Assembly: GCF_900113025.1 (NCBI RefSeq)
Contig: NZ_FONT01000003.1
Coordinates: forward strand, 228,139-292,138
Direction of reading: 5' to 3'
From: Alteribacillus iranensis
GTDB taxonomy: Bacteria > Bacillota > Bacilli > Bacillales > Marinococcaceae
DNA length: 64,000 nt
Shown: piece by piece, positions 35,271 through 44,859 of the stretch
Position numbering within the stretch: position 1 is the stretch's first letter
Layout: each line of letters starts with the position of its first letter
The notes under the pieces: model-generated
Database searches by the model: none
Seen by the model: only the letters and a program-made list of their open reading frames with translations
What the model was told of the DNA's origin: nothing
Made by a program: the position numbers and the translations under genes

Positions 35271-35294
35271 CCGAAGAAGGAGAGATGGTGGATC

Positions 35295-36074
35295 ATGGAC
35301 CAGATTGTAGTTATAAAATGCGGAGGCTCTACGGTTGATGCTCTGCCCTCCGCTTTTTTTGAAAGCATTGCGGCAATGAAGGAGTGCGGGAAACATCCTG
35401 TGGTTGTCCACGGAGGCGGACCGGCAATCAATGACATGCTCAAGCAGCTAGACATTGAATCTGAGTTTGTGAACGGTCTTCGGAAGACTACCGATGAGGT
35501 ATTAGAGGCTGCAGAAATGGTATTGAGCGGAAAAGTGAATAAAAACCTCGTAGCTGCTTTCCAAAAAGCTGGAACACAAGCTGTCGGTATGTCAGGTGTA
35601 GACGGAGAGCTTCTTAAAGCATCTCCTGTAGACCTTGAAACATTGGGTCTTGTTGGGAAAGTGGAAGAAGTGAATGAAACAATTATTGAATTTTTTATTA
35701 AGAATGATGTGATACCGGTCATCGCGCCGATTGCTTCTGCAGGCGATGGGGAAAAATTAAATGTCAACGCAGATGAAGCGGCTGCAGCAGTAGCCCGGGC
35801 ATTAGAAGCAGAAGAACTCGTATTTGTGACAGACGTAGACGGGGTTCTCATTAATGGAAAGATCACCGAGAAGTTAGACGTAGATGAAATTGACACGTTA
35901 ATTAAGAACAAAACGATTTATGGCGGCATGATTCCTAAAGTAAAAGCCGCAGCAGCTAGTTTAACAGGGAATATTGAAAAGGTAACGATTGCGAATGGGA
36001 ACGGGAAAAACACGTATGCGAATGGCTCTTTAAAGGGAACTGCGATTATGAAGCAAAAAGAAACTATTACGTAA
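35295..36074 (+). CDS. argB: ArgB, acetylglutamate kinase
   Basis: The 259-residue amino acid kinase has VIKCGGSTVD (phosphate-binding Lys), VVVHGGGPAINDML and the ADEAAAAVARALEAEELVFVTDVDGVL segment. It phosphorylates N-acetylglutamate. The length fits the short, arginine-insensitive Bacillus/E. coli type, so control would be mainly by transcription (inference from family). Confidence 0.97.
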   Translation: MDQIVVIKCGGSTVDALPSAFFESIAAMKECGKHPVVVHGGGPAINDMLKQLDIESEFVNGLRKTTDEVLEAAEMVLSGKVNKNLVAAFQKAGTQAVGMSGVDGELLKASPVDLETLGLVGKVEEVNETIIEFFIKNDVIPVIAPIASAGDGEKLNVNADEAAAAVARALEAEELVFVTDVDGVLINGKITEKLDVDEIDTLIKNKTIYGGMIPKVKAAAASLTGNIEKVTIANGNGKNTYANGSLKGTAIMKQKETIT

Positions 36075-36107
36075 GTATAAAACGATGCAGCATGGGAGGA
36101 ACCGTGG

Positions 36108-37277
36108 ATGAGCTCATATACAGATCCAGCACAGTTAGGAGAACAACTTTTTCCAGTATATAAACGATGGGATATTGCTTTTAAAGAGGCAGCTGGCTCT
36201 TTTATTACCGGCCAGGACGGGACACAATATATTGACCTCATGTCAGGAATAGGAGTAACAAGCCTTGGTCATTGTCATCCCGCCGTTACGAGAGCTGTTG
36301 AAGACCAGCTGCACAAAGGCTGGCATGGCTCCAATTTTTTTCAATATGAAGGGCAGGCCAACACTGCAGATCTGCTGACAAAACATTCATGCGGCGATCT
36401 AGTATTGTTTGTAAATAGTGGTACAGAAGCAAATGAAGCAGCGATTAAACTCGCAAGAAAGCATACCGGACGACAAAAGATCATCAGCTTTGTCCAGTCT
36501 TTTCACGGTCGTACCTATGGCAGTATGGCTGCTACTGGCCAAGATAGCATCCATCAGGGATTTGGGCCAAAGCTTGAAGGATTTGAATATATACCTTACA
36601 ACAACGTGAATGAGCTGGAGAAAGCTATTGATGATACTACAGCTGCTGTCCTCGTAGAAGTCGTGCAAGGGGAAGGCGGCGTCATTCCAGGGGAGGAGTC
36701 ATTTCTTACAACGGCAGAGCGTTTGGCCAAAGAAAAAGGCGCACTTTTCATGGTTGATGAGATACAAACGGGATTAGGTCGTACCGGAGCTTTCTTTGCT
36801 CACCAGCATTACAACTTAACTCCTGATATTATTACTACAGCGAAAGCATTGGGGAATGGATTTCCGACAGGAGCTGTAATTGGAAAAGAGAAATTAAAAG
36901 ACGCTTTCGGTCCTGGAAGCCATGGTTCTACTTTTGGAGGCAATCCGTTGGCAATGGCTGCAGCGGAAGCGACGTTAACTACATTAATAGAAGAGAATTG
37001 GATCGAAGAGGCAGCTTCTAAAGGTGAAAAATGTTTTTCAGCAATAGAGCAGCTTATTGGTCCGCTTCCTAATGTAAAAGAAGTACGTGGAAAGGGACTT
37101 ATGATTGGGATTGAACTGACCGAACCAGCTGCCGATTACATCAAAGAAGTCCAGAAGAAGGGCGTTCTCGTCATCGGAGCCGGTCCGAATGTCATTCGTT
37201 TGTTGCCGCCGCTTACGATTGAATGGGATACTCTCATGAAAGGCATCGAAGCTGTAAAGGCTGTACTAGAGAAGTGA
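36108..37277 (+). CDS. argD: ArgD, acetylornithine aminotransferase
   Basis: The 389-residue class III aminotransferase has FVNSGTEANEAAIKLAR, the PLP aspartate in MVDEIQTGLGRTG and the lysine in TTAKALGNGFPTGA. It converts N-acetylglutamate semialdehyde to N-acetylornithine. GGGAGGAACC precedes the ATG. Confidence 0.96.
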   Translation: MSSYTDPAQLGEQLFPVYKRWDIAFKEAAGSFITGQDGTQYIDLMSGIGVTSLGHCHPAVTRAVEDQLHKGWHGSNFFQYEGQANTADLLTKHSCGDLVLFVNSGTEANEAAIKLARKHTGRQKIISFVQSFHGRTYGSMAATGQDSIHQGFGPKLEGFEYIPYNNVNELEKAIDDTTAAVLVEVVQGEGGVIPGEESFLTTAERLAKEKGALFMVDEIQTGLGRTGAFFAHQHYNLTPDIITTAKALGNGFPTGAVIGKEKLKDAFGPGSHGSTFGGNPLAMAAAEATLTTLIEENWIEEAASKGEKCFSAIEQLIGPLPNVKEVRGKGLMIGIELTEPAADYIKEVQKKGVLVIGAGPNVIRLLPPLTIEWDTLMKGIEAVKAVLEK

Positions 37278-37305
37278 AAAAGAGTCAACAAGAGGAGGTA
37301 TTGAA

Positions 37306-38379
37306 ATGAAGGGATATATTAAGCTGGAGAGCGGAGAGATATTTGAAGGGCAGCTTGCAGAGAGCACGGAGGATATCTATGGAGAAATTGTGTTTTGTAC
37401 GGACATGACGGGATATCAGGATGTGTTAACAGACCCTTCTTACTATGGACAAATTGTTGTATTTACATATCCCCTCATTGGTAACTATGGATGGAATCTG
37501 AACGACATCGATAAGAACTCCATTCAGCCGGCGGGTATTGTCATTAGTGAGACACAAGACCAAGTGTTTCATTATGAGGCAGAAGAGTCACTTCCAGACG
37601 TGTTCCGAAAGGCTGGCATCCCTTTTTTGTCCGATGTGGACACACGAGCGCTTGTAAAAACAGTCCGTGAAAAAGGAGAAATGGGTGCTGTTCTCAGCAC
37701 CTCCCACGAAAAAGCCAGCTTTCAAACGTATCAACCGATGGAAGAAAGAAAAGTGATTCGTGAGGTAAGTACAAAGGAACCTCTCTCTTTTGGAAAAGAC
37801 GGATTCCATGTGGTGATGATCGATTTTGGATACAAGCCGTCAACCGTTTCACATTTACTTCAATATGGGTGCCGGGTAACGGTTGTGCCGTACAACTATG
37901 GTTCAGAGAAAATAAGCGAACTAAAACCGGACGGAATTTTCTTCTCGGACGGTCCTGGTAACCCAGCTCAAGTGAAAGCACAACTTCCAGAATACAGAGA
38001 GCTCGCTGAAACGTATCCAACGCTCGGCTTGTGCATGGGTCATCAGATTCTTGCATTAGCATTTGGAGCGAAAACAGAGAAACTTCATTTTGGTCATCGT
38101 GGCGCAAATCAACCTGTCTTGAATGTAAAGACAAACAAAGTCTTTATGACCGCACAAAATCACAGTTATAAAGTAGACGAAAACAGCCTTCCAAAAGGAG
38201 AGTTTATTGTTCAATATAAAAATGTGAATGATGGTTCCGTGGAAGGGCTCTCTCATTTAAAGCATGATATCATCACGACCCAGTTTCACCCTGATGCCAG
38301 CTCAGCGGACAGCAAAGAAATATATGATCAGTTTTATGTACATCTAAAGAAAAAAGGGAGAGAGAGAACCTATGCCTAA
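37306..38379 (+). CDS. carA: CarA, carbamoyl-phosphate synthase small subunit (arginine operon)
   Basis: The 357-residue glutaminase subunit has the class I amidotransferase triad: Cys in TLGLCMGHQILALAFG, with His and Glu in TTQFHPDASSADSKEIYD. The N-terminal domain GYIKLESGEIFEG is typical. Its place between argD and argF, as in B. subtilis carA, marks it as the arginine-specific enzyme. The length is close to the usual 353-380. Confidence 0.96.
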   Translation: MKGYIKLESGEIFEGQLAESTEDIYGEIVFCTDMTGYQDVLTDPSYYGQIVVFTYPLIGNYGWNLNDIDKNSIQPAGIVISETQDQVFHYEAEESLPDVFRKAGIPFLSDVDTRALVKTVREKGEMGAVLSTSHEKASFQTYQPMEERKVIREVSTKEPLSFGKDGFHVVMIDFGYKPSTVSHLLQYGCRVTVVPYNYGSEKISELKPDGIFFSDGPGNPAQVKAQLPEYRELAETYPTLGLCMGHQILALAFGAKTEKLHFGHRGANQPVLNVKTNKVFMTAQNHSYKVDENSLPKGEFIVQYKNVNDGSVEGLSHLKHDIITTQFHPDASSADSKEIYDQFYVHLKKKGRERTYA

Positions 38380-41300
38380 AGAGACGAAGATAAAAAAGGT
38401 GCTTGTCATCGGGTCTGGGCCCATTGTTATCGGTCAGGCTGCGGAATTTGACTACGCTGGTACACAGGCATGTCTTGCATTGCGGGAAGAAGGGATGGAG
38501 GTTATTTTAATGAATAACAACCCCGCTACCGTGATGACGGATGAAGCATGTGCTGATAAGGTATATTTTGAACCACTAACGGTGGCATCGGTGGAGAAAG
38601 TGATACAAAAGGAACAACCGGATGGTCTTCTCGCTACGTTAGGTGGGCAGACAGGACTGAATCTCGCATTTGCCTTAGATGAAGAAGGCATTTTAAACAA
38701 ATACAATGTGACTCTTCTTGGAACGCCGGTAGAGTCGATAAAAAAAGGGGAAGACCGGGAGCTGTTTCGTTCTCTCATGAATGAACTAGGGGAGCCCGTC
38801 CCTGAAAGTGATATAGTGGAGAAAGAAGAAGAAGCCGTAGATTTTGCAAATGCAACAGGGTATCCGATCATTATCCGTCCCGCTTACACGCTCGGTGGAG
38901 GAGGCGGGGGAATTGCTCATAATGAAGAGGAACTCCGTTATATTATACAAGGCGGCTTAGAAGCAAGCCCCATCCATCAATGTCTTGTCGAAAAAAGTAT
39001 TGCAGGATTTAAGGAAATTGAATTTGAGGTCATGCGGGACAGCAATGACACGTGTATCACGATCTGCAGCATGGAGAATATTGACCCGGTCGGCGTCCAT
39101 ACAGGTGATTCCATCGTAGTGGCACCTGCTCAAACATTGACTGATATGGAATACCAAATGCTTCGCTCTTCTTCCTTAAAAGTCATTCGAGCCCTTGGTA
39201 TTGTAGGTGGATGTAATATTCAATTTGCTTTGGATCCAAAGAGCAAGCAATACTACATTATTGAGGTAAACCCTCGTGTCAGCCGTTCCTCGGCTCTCGC
39301 CTCCAAAGCAACCGGTTATCCCATTGCACGAATGGCCGCTAAGCTTAGCGCGGGCTATCATCTGCATGAGCTGTTAAACCCAGTAACCGGTCATACGTAT
39401 GCAAGTTTTGAACCGGCTCTTGACTACGTTGTTGTAAAGTTTCCGCGTTTTCCATTTGATAAATTTACGTATGCCGATCGGACGCTTGGCACACAAATGA
39501 AAGCGACCGGGGAAGTCATGGCCATTGAACGTAATTTGGAAGCGGCTCTTCAAAAAGCTGTACGGTCTCTCGAAATTAAAACGTACGGTTTATCGTTGCC
39601 AATCCTGGCAAAAAACACAGTGAGCGAGCTCTATCATAAGCTTGATGAGCAAAACGACCAGCGCTTCTTTATTATTATGGATCTGTTACGACATGGAGAA
39701 AGCGTACAGACGATTCACGATAAAACAGAGATTGACTTATTCTTTTTACATGTATTCCAGAAATTGATTCACATGGAAGAGGACATTAAAACTTATACGT
39801 GGAGCGACGTATCAGAGAGCAAGTTACTTTCTTGGAAGAAAGCCGGTTTTACGGATAAGTGGCTGGCTGACGAGTGGAAAATAGATCCATTATATATTTA
39901 TAATCAGAGAAAAGAGTGGGGAATCCTGCCATCCTATCATATGGTGGACACGTGTGCCGGAGAATTTACCGCGGAAACTCCTTACTATTATTCCAGCTGG
40001 TATAAAAACAGTGATGAGAAGGATGCTACAAGTAAACCTAAAATTCTTATTGTCGGTTCAGGGCCGATTCGAATAGGTCAAGGTATTGAGTTTGATTACT
40101 GTTCGGTTCATGGAGCTATGGAAGTACAAGAAGCTGGATATGAAGCGGTTATTATTAATAACAACCCAGAAACAGTGAGTACCGATTTCGAGATGGCGGA
40201 TCATCTCTATTTTGAACCGTTGACCATTGAAGATGTGCTTCACGTGGCTCACGTAGAAAAGGTGGAGTCGGTCATTGTACAACTTGGCGGTCAGACCGGC
40301 ATTTCACTGACGGAAGAGCTGGAAGCGGCCGGCCTGAAAGTACTGGGTACCTCTTCCGACACGATTGACCAACTGGAGGACCGAGGACGATTTTATGAAT
40401 TTATGCAGCGAGTAGACGTTCCTCATATTCCCGGCGTGACCGGTTATGATCGAGAAGACGTTCTTCAAAAAGCAGAGACAGTTGGATATCCAATCCTTTT
40501 GCGTCCTTCTTATGTTATCGGCGGTCAGGGAATGGCGATTTTGACAAATAAAGAGGAACTCGAAAGTTACTTATCGTCGGTAAACGAGAATGTAGAATAT
40601 CCTATTCTCATCGATGCGTTTTTACCAGGGAAGGAACTAGAAGTAGACGTTCTTACAGACGGACATGATATTTTCATACCAGGTATGTTCGAACACGTAG
40701 AACCAGCGGGTGTCCACTCAGGTGACTCCATGGCAGTAACTCCGCCATTTTCCCTCGATGAAACAACGAAAGAGCTGGCTGTTCAATATGCTCAAAACAT
40801 TGCGAAAGGCATGGATTTTAAAGGCATATTTAACATCCAATTTGTCTATGAAAATGGGCGTCTGTATGTTATCGAAATTAATCCACGGGCATCAAGAACT
40901 GTTCCTATCTTTTCTAAAGTAACAGGAGTAAAAATGGTAGAAGGCGCTGTGCAAATGCTGCTTGGGACCTCTGTGAAAAAGTGGAGCGGAGGCAAAACAG
41001 GTATATTGGAAGAGACACCTTATTATACGGTGAAGGCTCCTGTTTTCTCTAATGAAAAGCTTGCAGGCATCGACCCTCTTCTTGAAGCGGACATGAAATC
41101 GACGGGTGAATTGATTGCCATGGCTAAAGACAAAAAAGAAGCCTTCCAAAAAGCGTTTGCTTGGTCTGAAAGTCAAATTCCATTGTTATTTAAGAAAAAA
41201 GGTCTTGTGTTCTGTGACATTGATGAATCACAGGTAGCAGCAAGTCTTCCTGCTCTGAAACATTTAAAAGAACTAGGGTGTACGTTAGTGACAGACAGCG

Positions 41301-41560
41301 ATACAGACTTTGCCGATCAAGTGATGTCCTTTGATCAATGGATAACGAATGAAGAATCGGCAGCATATCTCAGCTTCCCGAAAACGGGTCATTCTACAGG
41401 AAAAGCGCGGAGACAGCAAGCGCTGAAACAGCGTAAAACCATTGTGACCAACCCGCAGACATTTACATTGATGGCCGAGGCCATGACAGGAACGATGAAA
41501 GAGCCTCAAGCTATTGATGAATGGCTGGAACAGTTCACGGAAGTTTATGAAGGAGTGTAA
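38372..41560 (+). CDS. carB: CarB, carbamoyl-phosphate synthase large subunit (arginine operon)
   Basis: The 1062-residue subunit shows the usual duplication: KVLVIGSGPIVIGQAAEFDYAG at the N-terminus and ILIVGSGPIRIGQGIEFDYC near 555, each starting an ATP-grasp half (YTLGGGGGGIA and SYVIGGQGMAI loops). The C-terminal allosteric domain (about 935-1062) has few recognisable UMP/IMP-site residues. It makes carbamoyl phosphate from bicarbonate, ammonia and two ATP. The start overlaps carA by 8 bp. Confidence 0.97.
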   Translation: MPKETKIKKVLVIGSGPIVIGQAAEFDYAGTQACLALREEGMEVILMNNNPATVMTDEACADKVYFEPLTVASVEKVIQKEQPDGLLATLGGQTGLNLAFALDEEGILNKYNVTLLGTPVESIKKGEDRELFRSLMNELGEPVPESDIVEKEEEAVDFANATGYPIIIRPAYTLGGGGGGIAHNEEELRYIIQGGLEASPIHQCLVEKSIAGFKEIEFEVMRDSNDTCITICSMENIDPVGVHTGDSIVVAPAQTLTDMEYQMLRSSSLKVIRALGIVGGCNIQFALDPKSKQYYIIEVNPRVSRSSALASKATGYPIARMAAKLSAGYHLHELLNPVTGHTYASFEPALDYVVVKFPRFPFDKFTYADRTLGTQMKATGEVMAIERNLEAALQKAVRSLEIKTYGLSLPILAKNTVSELYHKLDEQNDQRFFIIMDLLRHGESVQTIHDKTEIDLFFLHVFQKLIHMEEDIKTYTWSDVSESKLLSWKKAGFTDKWLADEWKIDPLYIYNQRKEWGILPSYHMVDTCAGEFTAETPYYYSSWYKNSDEKDATSKPKILIVGSGPIRIGQGIEFDYCSVHGAMEVQEAGYEAVIINNNPETVSTDFEMADHLYFEPLTIEDVLHVAHVEKVESVIVQLGGQTGISLTEELEAAGLKVLGTSSDTIDQLEDRGRFYEFMQRVDVPHIPGVTGYDREDVLQKAETVGYPILLRPSYVIGGQGMAILTNKEELESYLSSVNENVEYPILIDAFLPGKELEVDVLTDGHDIFIPGMFEHVEPAGVHSGDSMAVTPPFSLDETTKELAVQYAQNIAKGMDFKGIFNIQFVYENGRLYVIEINPRASRTVPIFSKVTGVKMVEGAVQMLLGTSVKKWSGGKTGILEETPYYTVKAPVFSNEKLAGIDPLLEADMKSTGELIAMAKDKKEAFQKAFAWSESQIPLLFKKKGLVFCDIDESQVAASLPALKHLKELGCTLVTDSDTDFADQVMSFDQWITNEESAAYLSFPKTGHSTGKARRQQALKQRKTIVTNPQTFTLMAEAMTGTMKEPQAIDEWLEQFTEVYEGV

Positions 41561-41564
41561 CGGA

Positions 41565-42518
41565 GTGAGTGAAAATACGAGAATTGATATCCCTGCCGGT
41601 TTTCAAGGCAGGGACATCCTGACTCTCCTTGATTATACGGGAGACGAACTAACACAACTGTTGGAATTTGCGGAACAACTAAAGAAAGCACCTTACCAAC
41701 CAGACATGTTACAAGGGAAATCACTTGGCATGATCTTTGAGAATGCGTCTACACGGACGAGAGTGTCTTTTGAAGTTGGGATGACACAGCTTGGCGGTCA
41801 TGCTCTCTTTTTAAGTCCGAGAGATATGCAAATTGGGCGCGGTGAACCAATAAAAGATACAGGGCATGTTTTGTCGCGGTTTCTAGATGCTATTATGATA
41901 CGGACAAACTCTCATGAAATGGTAGAAGAACTGGCGTCCTATGCAGAGGTCCCTGTCATTAACGCTTTAACGGACTTATACCATCCTTGTCAGGCGCTCG
42001 CAGATATTTTAACAGTGAAAGAACAGAAAGGAAGCCTCGAGGGCTTAAAAGTTACCTTTGTAGGGGATGGAAACAATGTGGCACATTCATTAATGATTAT
42101 TTGTGCCAAATTGGGAATGGACGCAGCATTGGCAGTTCCAAAAGGGTACGAGCCTGATGAAAACGTCTGGAAAGAAATTGAAGCGGTGGCGGAAGAAAAA
42201 GGGACAAAAGTAGAGCTCACTCATTCTCCGAAGGAAGCGGTGAAAGAGGCAGATGTGATTTATACCGATGTGTGGGCTAGTATGGGATATGAAGAAGAAC
42301 AAGGTGATAGAGAAAAAGCATTCGAAGGTTTTCAAGTTTCAGAAGAGCTATGTTCTCATGCGAAAGAGGATTTTATCTTTTTGCATTGCCTCCCTGCTCA
42401 TCGCGGAGAAGAAGTGACATCAGAAATCATTGATGGAGCGCATTCGTTTGTGTATGATCAAGCAGAAAATAGGCTGCACGCTCAAAAAGCAATGCTTGCA
42501 GCTGTCATTGGAGGATAA
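41565..42518 (+). CDS. argF: ArgF, ornithine carbamoyltransferase
   Basis: The 317-residue enzyme has the carbamoyl-phosphate loop ENASTRTRVSFEVG, HPCQALADILT and the ornithine-binding FLHCLPAHRGEEV. It makes citrulline. The GTG at 41565 is chosen because AAGGAG lies 9 bases upstream and the length then matches the B. subtilis enzyme (319 aa); an ATG at 41547 inside carB is possible. It is last in the operon and followed by a terminator. Confidence 0.95.
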   Translation: MSENTRIDIPAGFQGRDILTLLDYTGDELTQLLEFAEQLKKAPYQPDMLQGKSLGMIFENASTRTRVSFEVGMTQLGGHALFLSPRDMQIGRGEPIKDTGHVLSRFLDAIMIRTNSHEMVEELASYAEVPVINALTDLYHPCQALADILTVKEQKGSLEGLKVTFVGDGNNVAHSLMIICAKLGMDAALAVPKGYEPDENVWKEIEAVAEEKGTKVELTHSPKEAVKEADVIYTDVWASMGYEEEQGDREKAFEGFQVSEELCSHAKEDFIFLHCLPAHRGEEVTSEIIDGAHSFVYDQAENRLHAQKAMLAAVIGG

Positions 42519-42561
42519 GGTTCCACGCAGAAAGAGACTACAGAAGGAAATACATTTTATA

Positions 42562-42600
42562 AAAGCCAGGCAGGACATTAGGATCCTGTCTGGTTATTTG
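42562..42600. terminator. Terminator after argF
   Basis: ccaggcagga pairs with tcctgtctgg (one G-T pair) and A/T-rich flanks follow. It overlaps the end of the convergent mnmH gene, whose stop codon lies in the hairpin. Confidence 0.8.
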
Positions 42601-43651
42601 TTACCACTTCCCTTATAGGGAGTCGGTCGGATAAAAGGCTGGTAATTTGCTTGTACGCATCGGTCGTGTTCGTTGCCTTGATTGTTAGCTTTTGGTGTTC
42701 AGGAAAATGCTCTGTCGAATGGTTATAGCGAGGATCATAATAAAATTCCAGTAAAAGACGAACAGCTTCTCTATAACGGCCACTTTTTAAGTGAAGTCGG
42801 ATTTCTTTTGCGACGGGAGTATGAATACGCTTTTGAATGCGCTCAAAAGCTTCAATGAATTCATCAAAGTACTTGTCCGGCTGATAATCCTCTACGATAT
42901 TACTCACTCTCTCTTCGATAGGGAGTTGGATAAATATTTGTCGTCCTTTGTCTTTTTTATCAAAAATAAAGGATGGAAGCACTGACTTACCAATCCGTTT
43001 ACTTTCCCCTTCTACTACAACAAACGGCTCCGATTGAAAGCGAAGCAATTCATGAAGAAGAGTAGATTCAAAGGTTTTCTGATTCACTGGATTCTTTCCG
43101 ATATGGCCGAAAATAGAACCGCGGTGGTGAGCCAGCCCTTCGAAATCAATGACAGGGACGCCGTCGGCAGCCAGCTGTTTTAATATCTTCGTTTTTCCCG
43201 TGCCTGTATATCCATTAAGAACTACCATTTCTGGGGAAAAGTCCAGCGTATCTAGTGTGTGAACAACCCAGCGGCGGTAGGATTTAATACCTCCTTGCAG
43301 GCGAGTCACCGGCACTCCCATCAGGTCAAGGACAGTGGCAGCTGTTTTGCTGCGCATGCCTCCGCGCCAGCAGAAGACAGTGATCGGGGTATTTAATTGT
43401 TTACAAGTATTAATAAAGTCAGGAAGCTTCTTCGAGAACAGAACGAGACCATGATCTTTCGCGGCTTCTGGACCTTCTTGTTTATAAATGGTTCCTACTT
43501 CCGCACGCTCTTCGTTTGTGAAAATAGGAATATTGATACTCCCTGGGATGGTACCTTCTTCGAATTCGATCGGAGACCGGACATCGACTAGTGCGTGTGT
43601 TGGTCGATCTCGTCGTTCCAGCAATTCTGTTAATGTTATATCTTGTAACAT
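42578..43651 (-). CDS. mnmH: MnmH/SelU, tRNA 2-selenouridine synthase
   Basis: The 357-residue enzyme has an N-terminal rhodanese domain (LVDVRSPIEFEEGTIPGSIN; catalytic Cys 94 in TVFCWRGGMRSKTA) and a P-loop domain (GYTGTGKT, residues 147-154), the architecture unique to MnmH. It replaces sulfur of 2-thiouridine at the wobble base of tRNA Lys, Glu and Gln with selenium, using selenophosphate made by SelD, via a geranylated intermediate. Its presence shows that this organism metabolises selenium. The ATG at 43651 follows GAGGTG; 15 upstream codons lack a site. It is inserted between the arginine and fab genes, which lie near each other in B. subtilis. Confidence 0.94.
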   Translation of the reverse strand: MLQDITLTELLERRDRPTHALVDVRSPIEFEEGTIPGSINIPIFTNEERAEVGTIYKQEGPEAAKDHGLVLFSKKLPDFINTCKQLNTPITVFCWRGGMRSKTAATVLDLMGVPVTRLQGGIKSYRRWVVHTLDTLDFSPEMVVLNGYTGTGKTKILKQLAADGVPVIDFEGLAHHRGSIFGHIGKNPVNQKTFESTLLHELLRFQSEPFVVVEGESKRIGKSVLPSFIFDKKDKGRQIFIQLPIEERVSNIVEDYQPDKYFDEFIEAFERIQKRIHTPVAKEIRLHLKSGRYREAVRLLLEFYYDPRYNHSTEHFPEHQKLTIKATNTTDAYKQITSLLSDRLPIREVVTNNQTGS

Positions 43652-43764
43652 GGTATACACCTCAGTTGAATTGAACGGCAAAGCCGCGGAATACATCTTA
43701 TTTTATTATATGCTTCTTATGTAATGGAGTAAAGGTTATCAGAGTTCCAGAGGATTACAACAGC

Positions 43765-43808
43765 TAGACATCTGTGTATACTTCATATAAAATAATACCT
43801 GGTCATAA
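43765..43808 (+). promoter_or_regulatory. fabHA-fabF promoter with FapR operator
   Basis: TAGACA (43765-43770) and TAAAAT (43788-43793) are 17 bp apart. ATAATACCTGGTCATAA (43792-43808) matches the FapR consensus TTAGTACCTRGTCTTAA at 14 of 17 positions and overlaps the -10 and start site. FapR represses this operon in Bacillus until malonyl-CoA rises. Confidence 0.75.
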
Positions 43809-43866
43809 TATGAAATGATAACTATAAATAAAAACAGTGAGAGATTGTCTATAGGAGGAACCTTTT

Positions 43867-44802
43867 ATGCGTAACGCAGGAATTTGGGGAATGGGGACGT
43901 TTACTGAGGGTAGAGAAATTACGAATGCAGAGTTTGAAAAGACGTTAGATACAAGTGATGAATGGATTCGGACGAGAACCGGAATAGAACGAAGAGTGTT
44001 TGCAGACGATGATGTAGATACTTCAGATATGGCTTTTTATGCTGCTGAAAAAGCATTGGATGATGCGGGAGTAAGTGCCGAAGAATTAGATATGATTCTC
44101 GTGGCAACAGTTACTCCGGATTATCCTTTTCCTTCGGTATCTGCTCTTTTACAAGAAAGACTAGGTGCTAAAAAAGCAGCTGCCATGGATATTAGCGCTG
44201 CATGTGCTGGATTCATTTACGGGCTGTCTACCGCAGACCAATTCGTAAAAACGGGAACTTATGAGAAAGTACTCGTTATCGGAGTAGAAAAGCTTTCTAA
44301 AGTCACGGATATGAGTGATCGAAACACAGCCGTATTATTTGGAGATGGAGCGGGAGCAGCTGTAGTCGGACCCGTATCAGAAGGAAAAGGATTTCTCGCA
44401 TTTGAACTTGGTGCGGACGGTTCGGGTGCGAAGCACATCATGCAGGATCCTTATTTACAAATGAACGGACGGGAAGTTTTTAAATTTGCGGTACGCCAAA
44501 TGGGAGAGTCATCCATAAATGTCGTAGAGAAAGCAGGGTATTCGAAAGAGGATGTTGATTTTCTAGTACCTCACCAAGCCAATATTCGCATTATGGAAGC
44601 AGCGAGACAGCGATTAGAATTGCCAAAAGAGAAAATGGCTGCTACAGTTCATAAATATGGTAATACTTCTTCTTCCTCTATCCCTATCGCTGTGGTGGAA
44701 GAGAGGAATAATGGTAAAATAAAAGACGGAGACCTCCTTGTAATGGTTGGTTTTGGCTCTGGCCTCGTCTGGGGTTCTGTTGCTATGCGCTGGGGTCGCT
44801 GA
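43867..44802 (+). CDS. fabHA: FabH, beta-ketoacyl-ACP synthase III
   Basis: The 311-residue synthase has the catalytic Cys 113 in [12 protein letters not shown], His in [11 protein letters not shown] and Asn in [11 protein letters not shown]. It starts fatty acid synthesis by condensing acyl-CoA primers with malonyl-ACP; Bacillus FabH proteins prefer branched primers. GGAGGAACC precedes the ATG and a FapR-like site controls it. Confidence 0.95.
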   Translation: MRNAGIWGMGTFTEGREITNAEFEKTLDTSDEWIRTRTGIERRVFADDDVDTSDMAFYAAEKALDDAGVSAEELDMILVATVTPDYPFPSVSALLQERLGAKKAAAMDISAACAGFIYGLSTADQFVKTGTYEKVLVIGVEKLSKVTDMSDRNTAVLFGDGAGAAVVGPVSEGKGFLAFELGADGSGAKHIMQDPYLQMNGREVFKFAVRQMGESSINVVEKAGYSKEDVDFLVPHQANIRIMEAARQRLELPKEKMAATVHKYGNTSSSSIPIAVVEERNNGKIKDGDLLVMVGFGSGLVWGSVAMRWGR

Positions 44803-44859
44803 TCATTCGGATGACTGTTATGGTAAGATAGGATATTCAGACAAAGGAGAGAAAGAGAC

